Origin: Bradyrhizobium zhanjiangense
Lineage (GTDB): Bacteria; Pseudomonadota; Alphaproteobacteria; Rhizobiales; Xanthobacteraceae
Direction: 5' to 3'
Assembly: GCF_004114935.1 (NCBI RefSeq)
Contig: NZ_CP022221.1
Location: 1-64,000, forward strand
DNA length: 64,000 nt
The notes below the pieces were generated by a model that saw nothing but the letters and a program-made list of their open reading frames with translations, did no database searches and was not told the origin of the DNA. The position numbers were made by a program, and so were the translations under genes. Shown here piece after piece: positions 34,655-44,038 of the stretch; the first letter of the stretch is position 1; each line of letters opens with the position of its first letter.

Positions 34655-35611
34655 ATGCGCACCAAGCCCTCCGATAGCAAGCTCACCGGCCTGTTCCTCG
34701 ATATGCTCGCGGCGGAACAGGGTGCCGGGCCCAATACGCTCGATGCCTACCGCCGCGACCTCACCGATTTCTCGGAATTTTTGGGCCGCGCCGGCCACAG
34801 TTTTGTGGATGCGGAGACGCAAGTCCTGCGCGACTATCTCGCCGATCTCGATGCGCGCGGCTTCAAATCCACCAGCGTGGCGCGGCGGCTGTCGGCGGTG
34901 CGGTATCTGTTCCGCTTCCTCCTCAACGAGCGCATCCGTAGCGAGGATCCCGCAGCGATCCTGTCGGGACCCAAGCGCGGCCGCGGCCTGCCAAAAGTGC
35001 TGTCGATTGCCGATGTCGACCGCATGCTCCGCCGCGCCAAGGAATTGAGCGAGGCGGCGGATGCCTCGCCGTCGAAACGGCTGCGCGCTCTGAGGCTCTA
35101 TTGCCTGCTCGAGGTGCTCTACGCCACCGGCTTGCGCGTCTCCGAGCTGGTGGCACTGCCGCGCTCGGCCGCCAAGCGCGATGCGCGCATGATCGTGGTG
35201 CGCGGCAAGGGCAACAAGGAACGCCTGGTACCGCTCAACGACGCCGCGCGGCAGGCGATGGCGGATTATCTCGCGGCGACGGAAGCTGCAAAGGCTGACA
35301 AGAAGAACAGCGTGGCCGCCTCGAAATGGCTGTTTCCCTCCTTCGGCGAGAGCGGACATCTGACGCGCCAGCATTTTGCCCGCGATCTGAAGGAGCTCGC
35401 GGTCGCCTCCGGGCTTCAGGCCCGGCTGGTCTCCCCGCACGTGCTGCGCCACGCCTTTGCCAGCCACCTGCTGCATAACGGTGCCGATTTGCGCATCGTG
35501 CAGACCCTGCTCGGCCACACCGACATCTCCACGACCCAGATCTACACCCATGTGGTCGAGGAGCGGCTGAAGAGTCTGGTGCGCGACCTCCACCCGCTGG
35601 CGGAGAAGTAA
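34655..35611 (+). CDS. xerD: Tyrosine recombinase XerD
   Basis: This 318-residue XerC/D-type recombinase has an N-terminal core-binding domain (about residues 10-95) and a catalytic domain. The catalytic residues are in ATGLRVSELV (Arg), RGKGNKERLVP (Lys), HVLRHAFASHLL (HxxR) and LGHTDISTTQIYTHV (His, Tyr). It resolves chromosome dimers at dif with XerC. It is divergent from aroK, a frequent alphaproteobacterial arrangement. It is unrelated to the RIT recombinases by sequence style and context. Confidence 0.93.
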   Translation: MRTKPSDSKLTGLFLDMLAAEQGAGPNTLDAYRRDLTDFSEFLGRAGHSFVDAETQVLRDYLADLDARGFKSTSVARRLSAVRYLFRFLLNERIRSEDPAAILSGPKRGRGLPKVLSIADVDRMLRRAKELSEAADASPSKRLRALRLYCLLEVLYATGLRVSELVALPRSAAKRDARMIVVRGKGNKERLVPLNDAARQAMADYLAATEAAKADKKNSVAASKWLFPSFGESGHLTRQHFARDLKELAVASGLQARLVSPHVLRHAFASHLLHNGADLRIVQTLLGHTDISTTQIYTHVVEERLKSLVRDLHPLAEK

Positions 35612-35627
35612 TTTTTGCGGGAGGTGC

Positions 35628-35752
35628 ACTCCCTCTCCCGCTTGCGGGATTGGGGAGAGGGTGTCTCCGCAAAGGGACAATCCCCAAGAGGAGAAAGCCC
35701 TCACCCGCGCCTTCGGCGCGACCTCTCCCGCAAGCGCGAGAGGCGACGATCC
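35628..35752. repeat. Inverted GC-rich intergenic repeats after xerD
   Basis: CTCCCTCTCCCGCTTGCGGG and related arms (CCTCTCCCGCAAGCGCGAGAGG) form hairpins between xerD and accA, similar in type to 16541-16568. Confidence 0.55.
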
Positions 35753-35913
35753 GCCTTGACTTCGGCCACATCTCCGCGGAAAGAGCCGTGGCCTCACGAT
35801 TGATTTGGCTGGCGTCTCACGAGCACACAAGCCAAACCATTGAAGAAGCTACACTTCTTTCCACAACCCCAACCTCGTTTCGCTCTCTCGCCCCGTCCCC
35901 TTATATTGAGTTG

Positions 35914-36876
35914 ATGCCAGACCACATGCGCAGCTATCTCGACTTCGAAAAGCCCGTCGCCGAGCTCGACTCCAAGGTCGACGAGCTCAGGATGTTGGCG
36001 GCCTCCGGCACCGACATCGCCGAGGAGATCGGGCGGATCGAGGACAAGGCGGCGCAGGCGCTGGCCGACCTCTATCTGAACCTGACACCGTGGCAGAAGA
36101 TGCTGGTGGCGCGGCACCCGCAGCGGCCGCATTTCAACGACTTCATCAAGGGCCTGATCACCGAATTCACGCCGCTGGCCGGCGACCGCAAATTCGGCGA
36201 GGACGAGGCGCTGGTCGCCGGCTTCGGCCGCTTCCGCGGCGAGCCGATCTGCGTGATGGGCCAGGAAAAGGGCGATTCCACCGAGAGCCGCATCCGGCAC
36301 AATTTCGGCATGGCGCGGCCCGAAGGCTATCGCAAATGCGTGCGGCTGATGGAGATGGCCGAGCGGTTCGGCCTGCCGGTGCTGTCGCTCGCCGATTCCG
36401 CCGGCGCCTATCCCGGCATCGGCGCCGAGGAGCGGGGACAGGCCGAGGCGATCGCGCGCTCGACGGATGCCTGCCTGGCGCTGACGGTGCCGAACGTCGC
36501 CATCATCACCGGCGAGGGCATGTCGGGCGGCGCCATCGCCATCACCACCGCCAACAGAGTGTTGATGCTGGAGCACGCGATCTACAGCGTGATCTCACCG
36601 GAGGCCGCCTCCTCTATCCTCTGGCGCGACGGCACCAAGGCGCAGGAAGCCGCCAACAACATGAAGATCACCGCCCAGGACATGCTCCGCTTCGGCGTGA
36701 TCGACAGCATTTTGAAGGAGCCGGTCGGCGGCGCCCACCGCGACCCCGCCGCCATGATCGCCACCACCGGCGACGCCATCGCCAAGGCCTTCGACGAGCT
36801 CCGGGGCCTCGACGGCGACGCCATCCGCAAGCAGCGGCGGCAGAAATTCCTCGATATCGGCCGGAAACTGGGCTGA
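35914..36876 (+). CDS. accA: Acetyl-CoA carboxylase carboxyltransferase subunit alpha
   Basis: This 320-residue protein is the alpha subunit of the carboxyltransferase that makes malonyl-CoA. It shows the conserved N-terminus YLDFEKPVAELDSKVDELR, SLADSAGAYPGIGAEERGQ and GEGMSGGAIA (oxyanion and CoA-binding loops). I chose the ATG at 35914 (MPDHMRSY); an ATG four codons later is also possible. Upstream extension of the frame is through repeats. accD is not in the window. Confidence 0.94.
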   Translation: MPDHMRSYLDFEKPVAELDSKVDELRMLAASGTDIAEEIGRIEDKAAQALADLYLNLTPWQKMLVARHPQRPHFNDFIKGLITEFTPLAGDRKFGEDEALVAGFGRFRGEPICVMGQEKGDSTESRIRHNFGMARPEGYRKCVRLMEMAERFGLPVLSLADSAGAYPGIGAEERGQAEAIARSTDACLALTVPNVAIITGEGMSGGAIAITTANRVLMLEHAIYSVISPEAASSILWRDGTKAQEAANNMKITAQDMLRFGVIDSILKEPVGGAHRDPAAMIATTGDAIAKAFDELRGLDGDAIRKQRRQKFLDIGRKLG

Positions 36877-37471
36877 TTCGTCCCGATTTCGGCCCTGTAG
36901 GGTGGGCAAAGCGACTTGTCCGCCGTAGCTCGAAGAGCGAAGGCGGAAACGTGCCCACCATTCCCAGCCGCGCGACCGTCTGGGCTGATTCGGCCGGGTT
37001 CGACGACAAATACGGCTCTCTCAGCTCGTCGTCCTGGCGAAAGCCAGGACCCATACCGCGGAATCTCGCGATTGGGGACGCTGGGAGTACGAACCACGAG
37101 TCTTCGCCAAACCACTCCCTGTGGTTATGGTCCTGGCTTTCGCCAGGACGACACCGAGTTTGACGCTGGGGCAACCCCACCTTCCCGGTAACCCCGCATT
37201 AACCCTTTTTTTGCCCAAATCAGCGATCTCTGTTCCAATCCGGCCGAAAGGCCCAAGTTACGTCCCAAGTTACGTCCAAAGTCGCGTCCATTCAGTCTTC
37301 GTTGACCATGCCACTGGGCCAACGGGCTCGTGATCTCCGCTCGGGTTGCGACCACATGACCCAGAGGTTAGAATTTTAATCAATGGCTTCAGGGCATAAG
37401 CGCTGGGGCGTGGTCTGAAAAAGCCCGTCACGACGGGTCCGGATTTCCGGTCAGGCCGTGCTCCAGAAGAA
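36877..37471. other. 595-bp gene-free stretch with two repeat types
   Basis: No credible gene is visible. It contains a dispersed repeat at 36895-36960 (GTAGGGTGGGCAAAGCG to CGTGCCCACC). A palindromic pair at 37027-37152 belongs to the GTCGTCCTGGCGAAAGCCAG family seen also at 26265 and 47573. The last ~250 bases should hold the promoter of the L,D-transpeptidase gene. Confidence 0.7.
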
Positions 37472-39076
37472 TTGGGGTTCGCGCTCGCTGCCCGGCACGG
37501 TGTGGGGTCCATCTTGATTTCTCGTTCGCTTGCTCGCGCGCTTTTGGCTTCGGCTGCGCTTGCCGCCAGCGTCGTGCTGGCCGGCTGCGACACCGACCAG
37601 GTTTCGCTCGCGACCAACGCCAAGGCCAACCAGCCGGTGCCGCCAAAGCTTCTCGCCGCGATGGTCGAGAAGAACATGGACCTGCAATCGCCGATCCTGG
37701 TCCGCCTGTTCAAGCAGGAGGCCGAGCTCGAGGTCTGGAAGCAGACCCGCTCAGGCCAGTTCGCGCTGCTCAAGACCTATCCGATCTGCCGCTGGTCGGG
37801 CGATCTCGGCCCCAAGGTCCGCGAAGGCGATCGCCAGGCGCCGGAAGGATTCTACTCGATCAATCCGAGCCAGATGAATCCGCAGTCGGCTTATTACCTG
37901 TCGTTCAACACGGGATATCCGAACGCGTTCGACAAGGCGCTCGGCCGCACCGGCTCGCAGCTGATGGTGCATGGCGATTGTTCGTCGCGCGGCTGTTACG
38001 CGATGACCGACGAGCAGATCGCCGAGATCTATTCGCTCGGCCGCGAATCCTTCTTCGGCGGCCAGAAGGCGTTCCAGCTCCAAGCCTATCCGTTCAAGAT
38101 GACGCCGGTGAATATGGCCAAGCACCGGAACAATCCGAACATGGCCTTCTGGAAGATGATCAAGGAAGGCTATGATCATTTCGAGGTGACGCGGCAGGAG
38201 CCGAAAGTCGATTTCTGCGAGAAGAAATACGTGTTCGATGCCGCGAAGCCGGCGGACGCCAAGCGCGACCCGGTGTTCGATGCCTCGGCGAAGTGCCCGG
38301 CCTATGTGATCCCCGAGGACATCGCCAGCGCCGTGCGCGAAAAGCAGGCCAAGGACGAAGCCGAATACGCCAAGCTCGTCGCCAAGGGCACGCCGGTGGC
38401 GCGCATGAACACCGGCATCGACGGCGGCATGAACAAGATCTTCGCTGCCAAGATTCCGGAAGGCTCGACCGGCCTGTCGGAGGGCGCCGAGGGCACCACG
38501 CTGCAGATGCTGGCGATGGCGAAGGCGCCCGGCACGATTCCCGGCCACGTCAATCCGCCCAAGCCGAACCTCGATGCGGCAGCAAGCACGCCACAGGAAG
38601 AGCCGGTCACAGCTAGCAGCGCGCCCGCGACCAACACGCGCGTCGCCACGGCTGCGCCGGCCGAGAAATCGCAAGACAAATCTCAAGGCGGCGGCTTCTT
38701 CGCCAACCTCGGCCGCAAGATGGGCCTCGGCACGGCCGACACCACGGCGGCCACGCCTCCGCCGCAGGCCACGGCGTCCGTCGCGCCGGCCACCACGCCC
38801 ACGACGCCGCCCACGGCAGCGTCGAGGCTGAAGGCCGCAGTGACCCGCTTCGTGCCGGGGCATGACAAATCCAAGGATGCGGCCAAGGACGCGCCGAAGC
38901 CGGCCGTAGCCGCCAAGCCAGCCGAGCCGGCCAAGCCCGACACCCGCCTCGCCGCAACGCGCCCGGCGCTGAAGCCCTCGGTATCGGATGCCGCCGGTGA
39001 CAGCGGGCAGCTGGCCGGCGCCGCGCCGGTGGTGCAGTCGAACTCGTTCGACAGCCGGTTTGGGGCGGTGAAGTAA
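37472..39076 (+). CDS. L,D-transpeptidase lipoprotein (YkuD domain)
   Basis: This protein has up to 534 residues. A signal sequence with lipobox VLAGC near residue 39 predicts a lipoprotein. The L,D-transpeptidase domain (about residues 55-215) ends with the catalytic signature HGDCSSRGCYAMTD (His and Cys). The family makes 3-3 peptidoglycan cross-links or attaches outer-membrane proteins. The last ~200 residues are rich in Ala, Pro, Thr and Lys and probably disordered. The start is uncertain: TTG at 37472, GTG at 37502 and TTG at 37514 are all in frame before the signal. Confidence 0.85.
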   Translation: MGFALAARHGVGSILISRSLARALLASAALAASVVLAGCDTDQVSLATNAKANQPVPPKLLAAMVEKNMDLQSPILVRLFKQEAELEVWKQTRSGQFALLKTYPICRWSGDLGPKVREGDRQAPEGFYSINPSQMNPQSAYYLSFNTGYPNAFDKALGRTGSQLMVHGDCSSRGCYAMTDEQIAEIYSLGRESFFGGQKAFQLQAYPFKMTPVNMAKHRNNPNMAFWKMIKEGYDHFEVTRQEPKVDFCEKKYVFDAAKPADAKRDPVFDASAKCPAYVIPEDIASAVREKQAKDEAEYAKLVAKGTPVARMNTGIDGGMNKIFAAKIPEGSTGLSEGAEGTTLQMLAMAKAPGTIPGHVNPPKPNLDAAASTPQEEPVTASSAPATNTRVATAAPAEKSQDKSQGGGFFANLGRKMGLGTADTTAATPPPQATASVAPATTPTTPPTAASRLKAAVTRFVPGHDKSKDAAKDAPKPAVAAKPAEPAKPDTRLAATRPALKPSVSDAAGDSGQLAGAAPVVQSNSFDSRFGAVK

Positions 39077-39124
39077 CCCACCGCGACTTTCGGTCCAGTC
39101 TCCTTCGATCGACAGCGTCTCGCC

Positions 39125-39254
39125 GTCACCCTGAGGTGGCCGCTTCTTCAGCGGCCCTCGAAGGGCGACGGCCCGACTACCAGCTCGGCCGCGCATCCTT
39201 CGAGGCTCGCGGTGCGGTGCGCTTGCACCGCGCGGCTCGCGCCTCAGGATGACG
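39125..39254. repeat. Palindromic repeat (GTCACCCTGAGGTGGCCGC family)
   Basis: It starts GTCACCCTGAGG and ends CCTCAGGATGACGG, with several nested inverted arms. It lies between convergent genes. Confidence 0.7.
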
Positions 39255-39307
39255 GAACTGGCAGGGTGCAGGTTAACAAGGATTTGGAAGCCATTGCGTG
39301 CCGTCGT

Positions 39308-40003
39308 CTATGGCGCCAGATACCGCATCAGCTCCGGATTGCCCCTCACCTCACCCGCCTCGCCTTGCAGCGCGACCCTGCCGCGGTCGAGCACGTAGGC
39401 GTAGTCGGCGACGCGCAGCGCCAAGTCGAGGTGCTGCTCGACGATGATCACGGCGATGGTCTTTGCGAGTTCGATCAGGCGCTCGGTGATCTCCTCGATC
39501 ACGCCGATCCAGACGCCTTCGGTCGGCTCGTCGAGCAGCAGCAGTTTTGGATCGCCCAGCATGGCGCGGCCGATGGCGAGCATCTTGCGCTCGCCGCCGG
39601 AGAGCGTGCCGGCGGGCTGGTCGAGGCGCTGGCCGAGTTTTGGGAAGATGGTCAGGACCCGGTCGACCGCAGAGCTATCCTTCCTCGCGAGCGAGCCGAC
39701 CGCGAGATTGTCGCGCACCGACAGGCGCGCGAACACCGAATGCTCCTGCGGCACGTAGCCGATGCCGGCGCGCACGCGCTCCTGGGTGGCGCGGCGGCTG
39801 ATGTCGCGGCCGTCGAAGGCGACCTCGCCCTTCCAGGCCGGCAGCTCGCCGACGATGGTCTTCATCAGCGTGGTCTTGCCAGCACCGTTGCGGCCGAGCA
39901 CGGCGACGCCGCCGCGCCAGGGAATGCCGAGGCTGACGTCGAACAGCACCTGGCTGCGGCCATAGCCAGCGTCGAGATGCTTGATGTCCAAAAATTCAGG
40001 CAC
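39308..40003 (-). CDS. ABC transporter ATP-binding protein (LivF/UrtE type)
   Basis: This 231-residue ATPase has Walker A GRNGAGKTT, signature LSGGERKMLAIGRA, Walker B LLLLDEPTEG and the H-loop EQHLD. It is the shorter LivF/UrtE-type subunit. Its start overlaps the preceding ATPase gene by 8 bases. It is the last gene of the amide-uptake operon. Confidence 0.9.
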   Translation of the reverse strand: MPEFLDIKHLDAGYGRSQVLFDVSLGIPWRGGVAVLGRNGAGKTTLMKTIVGELPAWKGEVAFDGRDISRRATQERVRAGIGYVPQEHSVFARLSVRDNLAVGSLARKDSSAVDRVLTIFPKLGQRLDQPAGTLSGGERKMLAIGRAMLGDPKLLLLDEPTEGVWIGVIEEITERLIELAKTIAVIIVEQHLDLALRVADYAYVLDRGRVALQGEAGEVRGNPELMRYLAP

Positions 40004-40730
40004 GGCGCAGATAAATCTCCTGGACGGATGTGTTGGCCTGGATTTCGGACACCGTGCCCGACGCCAACACCTTGCCCTGGTCGAGCACGGTGAGGCGATC
40101 GCAGATGTCGCGGATGAAATCGAGATCGTGCTCGACGATGACGAGCGAGCAATGCTGCTTGATCGGCTGGAGCAGTTCGCCGGTGACGCGGCGCTCCTCC
40201 AGGCTCATGCCGCCCGTGGGCTCGTCGAGCAGCAACAGCTTCGGCTTGCCCGCCAGCGCCATCGCGATCTCCAGCCATTGCTGCTGGCCGTGCGACAGCG
40301 CGGCGGCCGCATCGAAGGCGCGGTCGGCGAGGCGAAATTGCCTCAGCATGGTCATGACCTGGTCGTGCAGCCGCGTGCGCGTGCGCGAGAGCACGAGATC
40401 GAACAGCGAGCACTGTGCCTGCAGCGCGAGCAGGATGTTGTCGTACAGCGTCAGCGACGGCAACACGGACGTGATCTGGAACTTCAGGCTCATGCCGGCG
40501 CGGGCGCGCTCGGTTGGGGTGAACGCGGTGATGTCGGTGTTGACGAATGACACCCTGCCCTGCGTCGGCACTTCGGCGCCGGCGATGCACTTCATCAGCG
40601 TGCTCTTGCCGGAGCCGTTCGGACCGATCAGTCCGTGAAACTCGTTTTCGCCGACGGTGAGCGCCGCGCCATCGAGCGCGGTGAGCTTGCCGAAGACCTT
40701 TTTGATGCCGGCGGCCTCAAGAAGCGGCAT
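39996..40730 (-). CDS. ABC transporter ATP-binding protein (LivG/UrtD type)
   Basis: This 244-residue ATPase has Walker A GPNGSGKST, signature LSHGQQQWLEIAMA, Walker B LLLLDEPTGGMS and H-loop VEHD. The LivG/UrtD type carries the longer helical insert. I chose the ATG at 40730 because GGAGAAG precedes it. The start lies inside the end of the permease gene, a 14-base overlap. Confidence 0.9.
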   Translation of the reverse strand: MPLLEAAGIKKVFGKLTALDGAALTVGENEFHGLIGPNGSGKSTLMKCIAGAEVPTQGRVSFVNTDITAFTPTERARAGMSLKFQITSVLPSLTLYDNILLALQAQCSLFDLVLSRTRTRLHDQVMTMLRQFRLADRAFDAAAALSHGQQQWLEIAMALAGKPKLLLLDEPTGGMSLEERRVTGELLQPIKQHCSLVIVEHDLDFIRDICDRLTVLDQGKVLASGTVSEIQANTSVQEIYLRRA

Positions 40731-41814
40731 TGCGCTTCTCCTTTGGCTTTTCACCAAAGCTGCCGACCCGCTCGCGCTCGCCGAGCACGAAACTGATCAA
40801 CCCGAGCGGCCGGAATAGGATCACGAGCAGCAGCAGCAAGCCCAGGATGATCGGCCAGACGTCGCGGTAATTGTCCGACAGCCAGAAGCTGACGCCCTCG
40901 ACGATGACGGTGCCGATGATGGCGCCGATCAGCGTGCCGGAGCCGCCGAACAGCACGTAGAGCACCACCTGGGTCGAGACCACGACGCCGACCATATTGG
41001 GCCAGACGAAACCTTCGTGGAAGGCATAGAGGCTGCCGGCAAGTCCTGCGATGGCGCCGCCGATGGTGAAGATGATGGCTTTGAGATGCTGGGCCTTGTA
41101 GCCGAAGAAAGCGATGCGCTGCTCGTTCTCGCGCAGGCCTGCGAGCGCCAGGCCGAATTGCGAGCGCACCAGGAAGCGGCACAGCAGGTAGACCACGACG
41201 AGGATGCCGAGCACGAGATAGTAGAACGCCGGCCCTTCCGAGAATTCGTATGAACCAAGCGACATCGGCGCGATCGAGGGGATGCCATTCTGGCCGCCGA
41301 GATAATACCAGCCGCGCGCCAGGCGATCGGCGGCGTAGGAGCCGGTCAACGTGCCCAGCGAGACGAAGATCACGCTGGAGGGGTGCCGTCCCAGCAGCAG
41401 GAAGCCGCCGAGCAGCAGCGCGAAGGTGAGACCGATCAACGTGCCCGCCGGCAGCACCAGAAAGATGTTGGTGATGTCGAGGTCGCGCGCGAGCAGCGCG
41501 ACGCCGTAGCCGGCCGAGCCGAAGAACAGGGCCTGGCCGAAGCTCATGATCCCGGCGTAGCCCCAGACGAGGTCGAACGACAGTGCGAACAGCGCGAGAA
41601 TGATCACGCGCGTTGCGAATACCGTGAGATAGTCCTGCAGCACCAGCGGCGCGAGCAGTGCGGCGACGAGCACGCCCCCTTCGACGATCGGCAGGACCTT
41701 TGGTCCTGCCTTGACTTGTTCCTTGGCCCGTCCCGCTGCCACGCGTTCAGCCATCGCGTCGTCCGCTTCGTCGCCGGCGATGGCCTCTCTTACCACACTC
41801 ATCGGCTTCAGCAT
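40717..41814 (-). CDS. ABC transporter permease (LivM/UrtC type)
   Basis: This 365-residue protein has about nine or ten hydrophobic segments after a polar N-terminus of ~40 residues. It contains the conserved GYAGIMSFGQALFFGSAGYG and the coupling region LALAGLRENEQRIAFFGY. It is the LivM-type subunit of a branched-chain amino acid/urea/amide ABC transporter. It follows the binding-protein gene by 6 bases. Confidence 0.9.
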   Translation of the reverse strand: MLKPMSVVREAIAGDEADDAMAERVAAGRAKEQVKAGPKVLPIVEGGVLVAALLAPLVLQDYLTVFATRVIILALFALSFDLVWGYAGIMSFGQALFFGSAGYGVALLARDLDITNIFLVLPAGTLIGLTFALLLGGFLLLGRHPSSVIFVSLGTLTGSYAADRLARGWYYLGGQNGIPSIAPMSLGSYEFSEGPAFYYLVLGILVVVYLLCRFLVRSQFGLALAGLRENEQRIAFFGYKAQHLKAIIFTIGGAIAGLAGSLYAFHEGFVWPNMVGVVVSTQVVLYVLFGGSGTLIGAIIGTVIVEGVSFWLSDNYRDVWPIILGLLLLLVILFRPLGLISFVLGERERVGSFGEKPKEKRNAAS

Positions 41815-41820
41815 TCCGCC

Positions 41821-43038
41821 TCAGCATTCCTTGGGATCGACGAGCCCGCTGCTGCGGGCGACGATCTCGTAGTTTCCGCCCTTGGCGACCGCGGTGTACA
41901 TCTTCATCTTGCAGTGCCGCTTGCCTGGCATCATCTCGGCAGGTCCGCCGGGACCTTCGGCGATCTTGGCGTGGTCGAGCGCGGCGGCTACCGACTCGCG
42001 GTCGATCTTGCCGGCCTCCTTGACCGCGGCTTCCCACAGCTTGAGGCCGCGATAGGTGCCGGTGGCGGCGCTGCCGGCGGCGAACAGGAAGTTGCCCGGG
42101 AAATCCTTCTCGTAGGCCGCCTGGATCTTTGCGTCGAACGGGTTCTCCTTGGTCAGCACCTTGAAATAGTCGAGGCAGCTGGCGAGGCCCTCGATCTCGG
42201 CGGCCTGGTTGATGTTGAGCGTGTTCTCGTCATAGTAGACGCAGGCGAGCCGTCCGCCGTTCTTGAGAAAGCCGGCTTCATAGAGCTGCTTGAAGAACGG
42301 TCCGACGCCCGGCGGAATGACGGTGTTGAAGACGACATCGACCTTGTTGGAGATGATGCGGTTGACGGTCGCGGAGAAGTCGATCTGGTCGAGCGGGTAA
42401 TATTCCTCGAACACGACCTCGCCGCCATTCGCCTCGATCACCTTGCGGGCATAGATGTTGAGCGTGTGCGGCCAGACATAGTTGGCGCTCGGCAGCGCGA
42501 ATTTCTTGCCGCCGTTCTTGATCAGCCAGGGGATGAACTCGTCGCATTGCTGCGCCGGCGTCGGGCCGGTGCAGAACAGGTAGGGCGTGCACTCCTTGCC
42601 CTCGTAAAGCTGCGGATAGATGTAGAGCGTCTTGCCTCGCGCCACGATCGGATCCTTGATCGCGTTGCGCATCGAGGAGGTGATACCGCCGAGCACCACG
42701 TCGACCTTGTCGCGCTGGATCAGTTTTCGCACGTTGCCGACCGCGACGGATTCGTTCGAGGCGGTATCCTCGATATAGAGCTCGAGCGGGCGGCCGAGCA
42801 GGCCGCCGGCGGCGTTGATCTCTTTGATCACCATCTTGGCGACGTTGGCATCGGCATTGCCGGCATAGGCGATCGGGCCGGTGAGGTCGGTGGCGATGCC
42901 GACCTTGATCGGGGCTTCGGCCGCATTGGCCCAGGGCGCCGGGATCACCCAGCTGCCGACGCCGGTTGCGACCGCACCGGACGCAAAGGCGAAGTTGGAG
43001 AGGAAGCGGCGCCGTGAGAGCTGAGTGCGATCGAACAT
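41821..43038 (-). CDS. ABC transporter substrate-binding protein (amide/urea type)
   Basis: This 405-residue protein starts at the ATG at 43038. It has a Tat-like signal (LSRRRFLSNFAFASGAVATG) ending at ANAAEA near residue 40. The type I periplasmic-binding fold resembles UrtA and AmiC (KVGIATDLTGPIAYAG, then GGLLGRPLELYIED). Position between two permease genes and the neighbouring amidase suggests uptake of short amides or urea-like compounds. Confidence 0.88.
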   Translation of the reverse strand: MFDRTQLSRRRFLSNFAFASGAVATGVGSWVIPAPWANAAEAPIKVGIATDLTGPIAYAGNADANVAKMVIKEINAAGGLLGRPLELYIEDTASNESVAVGNVRKLIQRDKVDVVLGGITSSMRNAIKDPIVARGKTLYIYPQLYEGKECTPYLFCTGPTPAQQCDEFIPWLIKNGGKKFALPSANYVWPHTLNIYARKVIEANGGEVVFEEYYPLDQIDFSATVNRIISNKVDVVFNTVIPPGVGPFFKQLYEAGFLKNGGRLACVYYDENTLNINQAAEIEGLASCLDYFKVLTKENPFDAKIQAAYEKDFPGNFLFAAGSAATGTYRGLKLWEAAVKEAGKIDRESVAAALDHAKIAEGPGGPAEMMPGKRHCKMKMYTAVAKGGNYEIVARSSGLVDPKEC

Positions 43039-43042
43039 GTGA

Positions 43043-43900
43043 CTAAACCCCTTTTCCAGCGATGAGGCCCTGCGGGCGGAATTTGATGAAGACAATGGCG
43101 AGCACGAAGACGAGCACGTCGGCGACGACGGGCGCCATCACCCAGGGCAGCGCGGCGCTGAGCGTGCCGATGACGCCCGCGCCGGCGACCGGACCGATGA
43201 AGGAGCCGACGCCGCCGACCATGACCGCGACAAAACCCTGGATCAGGAAGCGCAGGCCGAGATCGGCAAACAGGCTGAACACCGGTACGATCAGCGCACC
43301 GGCAAGGCCGGCCAGCGCTGCGCCAAACGCAAAGGTGGCGCCGTAGATCAGCGGCGTGGAGATGCCCGACGCACGCGCCAGCGACGGATTCTCCAGCGTC
43401 GCCCTCACGCGCAGGCCAAAACTCGTGCGCGACAGCAGCAGATAGCAGCCGCCCATCACCAAGAGCGTGATGACGATGATGGTAAAACGCCAGGCCGAGA
43501 TGTGCATGGCGCCGATGTCGAGCGAGCCGCCGATTGGTTCGGGCACGGTGAGATAGAAGCCGCCGATCAGGCCGCGCACGGATTCGCGGATGATGAGGCC
43601 GAGCGCATAGGTGCCGAGCATGGCGACGATGGGCGCGGCGTAGAAGCGGCGGATGATCAACGCCTCCAGCACGAAGCCGAGCGCGCCGACCACAAAGGGC
43701 GCCGCAACCATGCCGGCCCAGATCGGCAGTCCCTTGGCATAGGCGAGATAGGTGATGTAGGCCCCGAGCAGGACGAACTCGCCCTGCGCGAAGTTGAAAA
43801 TGCCCATCATGCTGGCGATGATCCCGAGCCCCAGCACGATCAGGACGATGATCGCGCCGAAGCTCAGGATCTCGAACGCCGCGACGAACGCGTTAGCCAT
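43043..43900 (-). CDS. ABC transporter permease (LivH/UrtB type)
   Basis: This 285-residue protein has about eight hydrophobic segments and the LivH-type motifs GIIASMMGIFNFAQGEFVLLG and RATLENPSLARASGI. It is the first transporter gene after the amidase on the minus strand. It ends four bases before the binding-protein start. Confidence 0.9.
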   Translation of the reverse strand: MANAFVAAFEILSFGAIIVLIVLGLGIIASMMGIFNFAQGEFVLLGAYITYLAYAKGLPIWAGMVAAPFVVGALGFVLEALIIRRFYAAPIVAMLGTYALGLIIRESVRGLIGGFYLTVPEPIGGSLDIGAMHISAWRFTIIVITLLVMGGCYLLLSRTSFGLRVRATLENPSLARASGISTPLIYGATFAFGAALAGLAGALIVPVFSLFADLGLRFLIQGFVAVMVGGVGSFIGPVAGAGVIGTLSAALPWVMAPVVADVLVFVLAIVFIKFRPQGLIAGKGV

Positions 43901-43949
43901 GCGCCAGAGCCTTTCCCGTTCCGATGGAATCGGAACTGGGCTCTGGATT

Positions 43950-44012
43950 CTTGTTTTGACGCGTTTTCTTGACGCGAACCGGTATCCACTTCGCTCGAAA
44001 ACGCTCTGGCGC
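43950..44012. repeat. Dispersed repeat (TTGACGCGAACCGGTATCCA family)
   Basis: It closely matches 32511-32574 and sits in the gap between amidase stop and permease start. It may affect operon read-through. Confidence 0.75.
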
Positions 44013-44038
44013 TCCGTTCGCCTGCATCGAAGCCTCGC